Of a DNA stretch of 22,849 nucleotides, positions 21,883 through 22,849 are shown piece after piece; positions within the stretch are counted from its first letter, which is position 1, and every line of letters begins with the position of its first letter. Position numbers and translations under genes: made by a program. Under the pieces are notes generated by a model, which saw only the letters and a program-made list of their open reading frames with translations, ran no database searches and had not been told where the DNA came from. The stretch lies in contig JAXMBS010000082.1 in assembly GCA_046349775.1 (NCBI GenBank), positions 1 through 22,849 on the forward strand. Reading direction: 5' to 3'. The stretch is from JAEUIG01 sp046349775 (GTDB taxonomy: Bacteria; Planctomycetota; Planctomycetia; Planctomycetales; Planctomycetaceae).

Positions 21883-22849
21883 GCGCGGCCGGCGATCCGT
21901 ATCCGCCCGACACGCTGGGGATGTCGGCGGAGGAGATGCGGCGGCTGGGACACGCGGTGGTCGATCTGGTCGTGGATCGACACATTCAGCGGCACGCGGA
22001 GCAGGTTGTCCGGGGCGGCAGTCCGGCCGAGTTGCTGCGGGAACTCGGCGGACCGGTCCCGACGGACCCCGGCGATCCCGACGCCGCGATCCGGCGGCTG
22101 ATCGAGTCGGCACTGCTCAGGCAGCAGCACGGGGACCATCCGCGGTACTTCGCGCGTGTTCCGGGTCCGTCGTCATTCGCGGCCGTACTGGGAGACTGGC
22201 TGGCCACCGGGTTCAACACGATCGCCGCTTCGTGGGCCGGCGGGGCGGGGCCGTCGGCGGTCGAGCTGATCGTCGTGGACTGGCTGCGGCGACTGCTCGG
22301 CATGCCCGCAGGAACGGAGGGGGTGCTGGTCAGCGGCGGCTCGCTGGCGAACCTGACGGCGATCGCCGCGGCGCGGGCTGTTCAAGGTGCGGGCGTCGCG
22401 TACCTGACGGACCAGGCGCATGCGTGCATCTTGCGCGGGCTGCGGACGCTGGGTTTTGGCGACGAGGCCATTCGCGTGCTGCCAAGCGACGATGCGTTTC
22501 GGATGGACCTGGACCAGTTGCGACAGGCCATCGCAGCGGACCGCGCGCAGGGGCAACGTCCGATGCTGGTCACGGCCAGTGCGGGGACGACCAACACAGG
22601 CGCCGTCGATCCACTTCAGGAATTGGCGGACTACTGCGAGCGAGAGGGGCTCTGGCTGCACGTCGATGGCGCCTACGGTGCGCCGGCGGCGCTCACAGAG
22701 CAGGGACGGCGACTGCTCGCCGGGATGGAGCGCGCGGATTCGCTCGTCGTCGATCCGCACAAGTGGTTGTTTCAGCCGTACGACCTGGGGTGCGTTCTGG
22801 TCCGCCGTCCGGGCGCGCTGGAGCGGGCGTTCACCATGAACCCGGAGTA
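21879..22849 (+). CDS. PLP-dependent decarboxylase (aromatic-L-amino-acid/glutamate decarboxylase family), 3' end outside the window
   Basis: The frame starts at GTG 21879, overlapping the preceding TGA by four bases (GTGA), and runs open to the window end: 323 codons, no stop. It is a group II pyridoxal-phosphate decarboxylase (PF00282). An N-terminal segment LGHAVVDLVVDRHIQR is followed by HPRYFARVPGPSSFAAVLGD, the family's conserved HPxFF-like element. Then come VLVSGGSLANLTAIAAARA (cofactor phosphate region), VTASAGTTNTGAVDP, LHVDGAYGAPA with Asp263 pairing to the pyridine nitrogen, and DPHKWLFQPYD with Lys295 forming the Schiff base. The substrate cannot be settled from this part; aromatic or aliphatic L-amino acids are possible. 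A normal member has about 470-490 residues, so roughly a third is missing. Overlap with the J/LRR gene suggests coupling. Confidence 0.93.
   Translation, partial: MSAAGDPYPPDTLGMSAEEMRRLGHAVVDLVVDRHIQRHAEQVVRGGSPAELLRELGGPVPTDPGDPDAAIRRLIESALLRQQHGDHPRYFARVPGPSSFAAVLGDWLATGFNTIAASWAGGAGPSAVELIVVDWLRRLLGMPAGTEGVLVSGGSLANLTAIAAARAVQGAGVAYLTDQAHACILRGLRTLGFGDEAIRVLPSDDAFRMDLDQLRQAIAADRAQGQRPMLVTASAGTTNTGAVDPLQELADYCEREGLWLHVDGAYGAPAALTEQGRRLLAGMERADSLVVDPHKWLFQPYDLGCVLVRRPGALERAFTMNPE

Overview
The window is GC-rich bacterial DNA and most likely comes from a planctomycete or a close relative. The reasons are an M56/BlaR1-type membrane protein fused to many carboxypeptidase-regulatory-like domains and controlled by a BlaI repressor, a remnant of a planctomycete-style ECF sigma factor, a J-domain/leucine-rich-repeat protein, and several short inverted repeats of the kind scattered through planctomycete genomes, one of which lies inside a reading frame. 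This is family-level inference; there is no rRNA in the window.

Layout. 1-961: no intact gene; it holds a decayed ECF sigma factor N-terminus (343-465) and, just before the first real gene, a sigma70-like promoter flanked by two copies of a palindromic operator. 962-3493 (+): a tight three-gene operon of a TetR regulator, an ABC1/UbiB-type atypical kinase and an SRPBCC lipid-binding-like protein, followed by a strong hairpin. 3647-6271 (+): two tandem paralogous Tat-exported cysteine-rich proteins and a membrane-anchored double redoxin, which may handle their disulfides. 6499-6581 (-): tRNA-Leu(CAA) with a clear intrinsic terminator. 6736-7617 (+): a PhyH-family Fe(II)/2-oxoglutarate dioxygenase. 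7618-7958: a convergent intergenic gap filled with three different repeat structures.

7959-17550 (-): a blaI-blaR1-like pair. BlaI (17143-17550) has two identical 18-bp palindromic operators upstream, one filling the promoter spacer. Its partner is a giant protein of about 3,017 residues once one missing base is restored: M56 peptidase, periplasmic domain, TlpA-like thioredoxin, about 14 Ig-like/carboxypeptidase-regulatory repeats, a second thioredoxin and a DUF3738-like tail. As given, the gene is broken by a one-base deletion exactly inside the HExxH zinc motif (between 16273 and 16274).

17758-20888: a decaying zone with an IS1-like transposase tail, a small lipoprotein ORF, a terminase-like remnant with a frameshift and a stop, a repeat hairpin, and a multi-pass membrane protein gene with several frameshifts. 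21103-22849 (+): a J-domain/LRR protein overlapping a PLP-dependent decarboxylase that runs off the window end. The strongest candidates for unusual biology are the giant two-thioredoxin BlaR1-like sensor with its BlaI operator pair, and the cysteine-rich/redoxin cluster.
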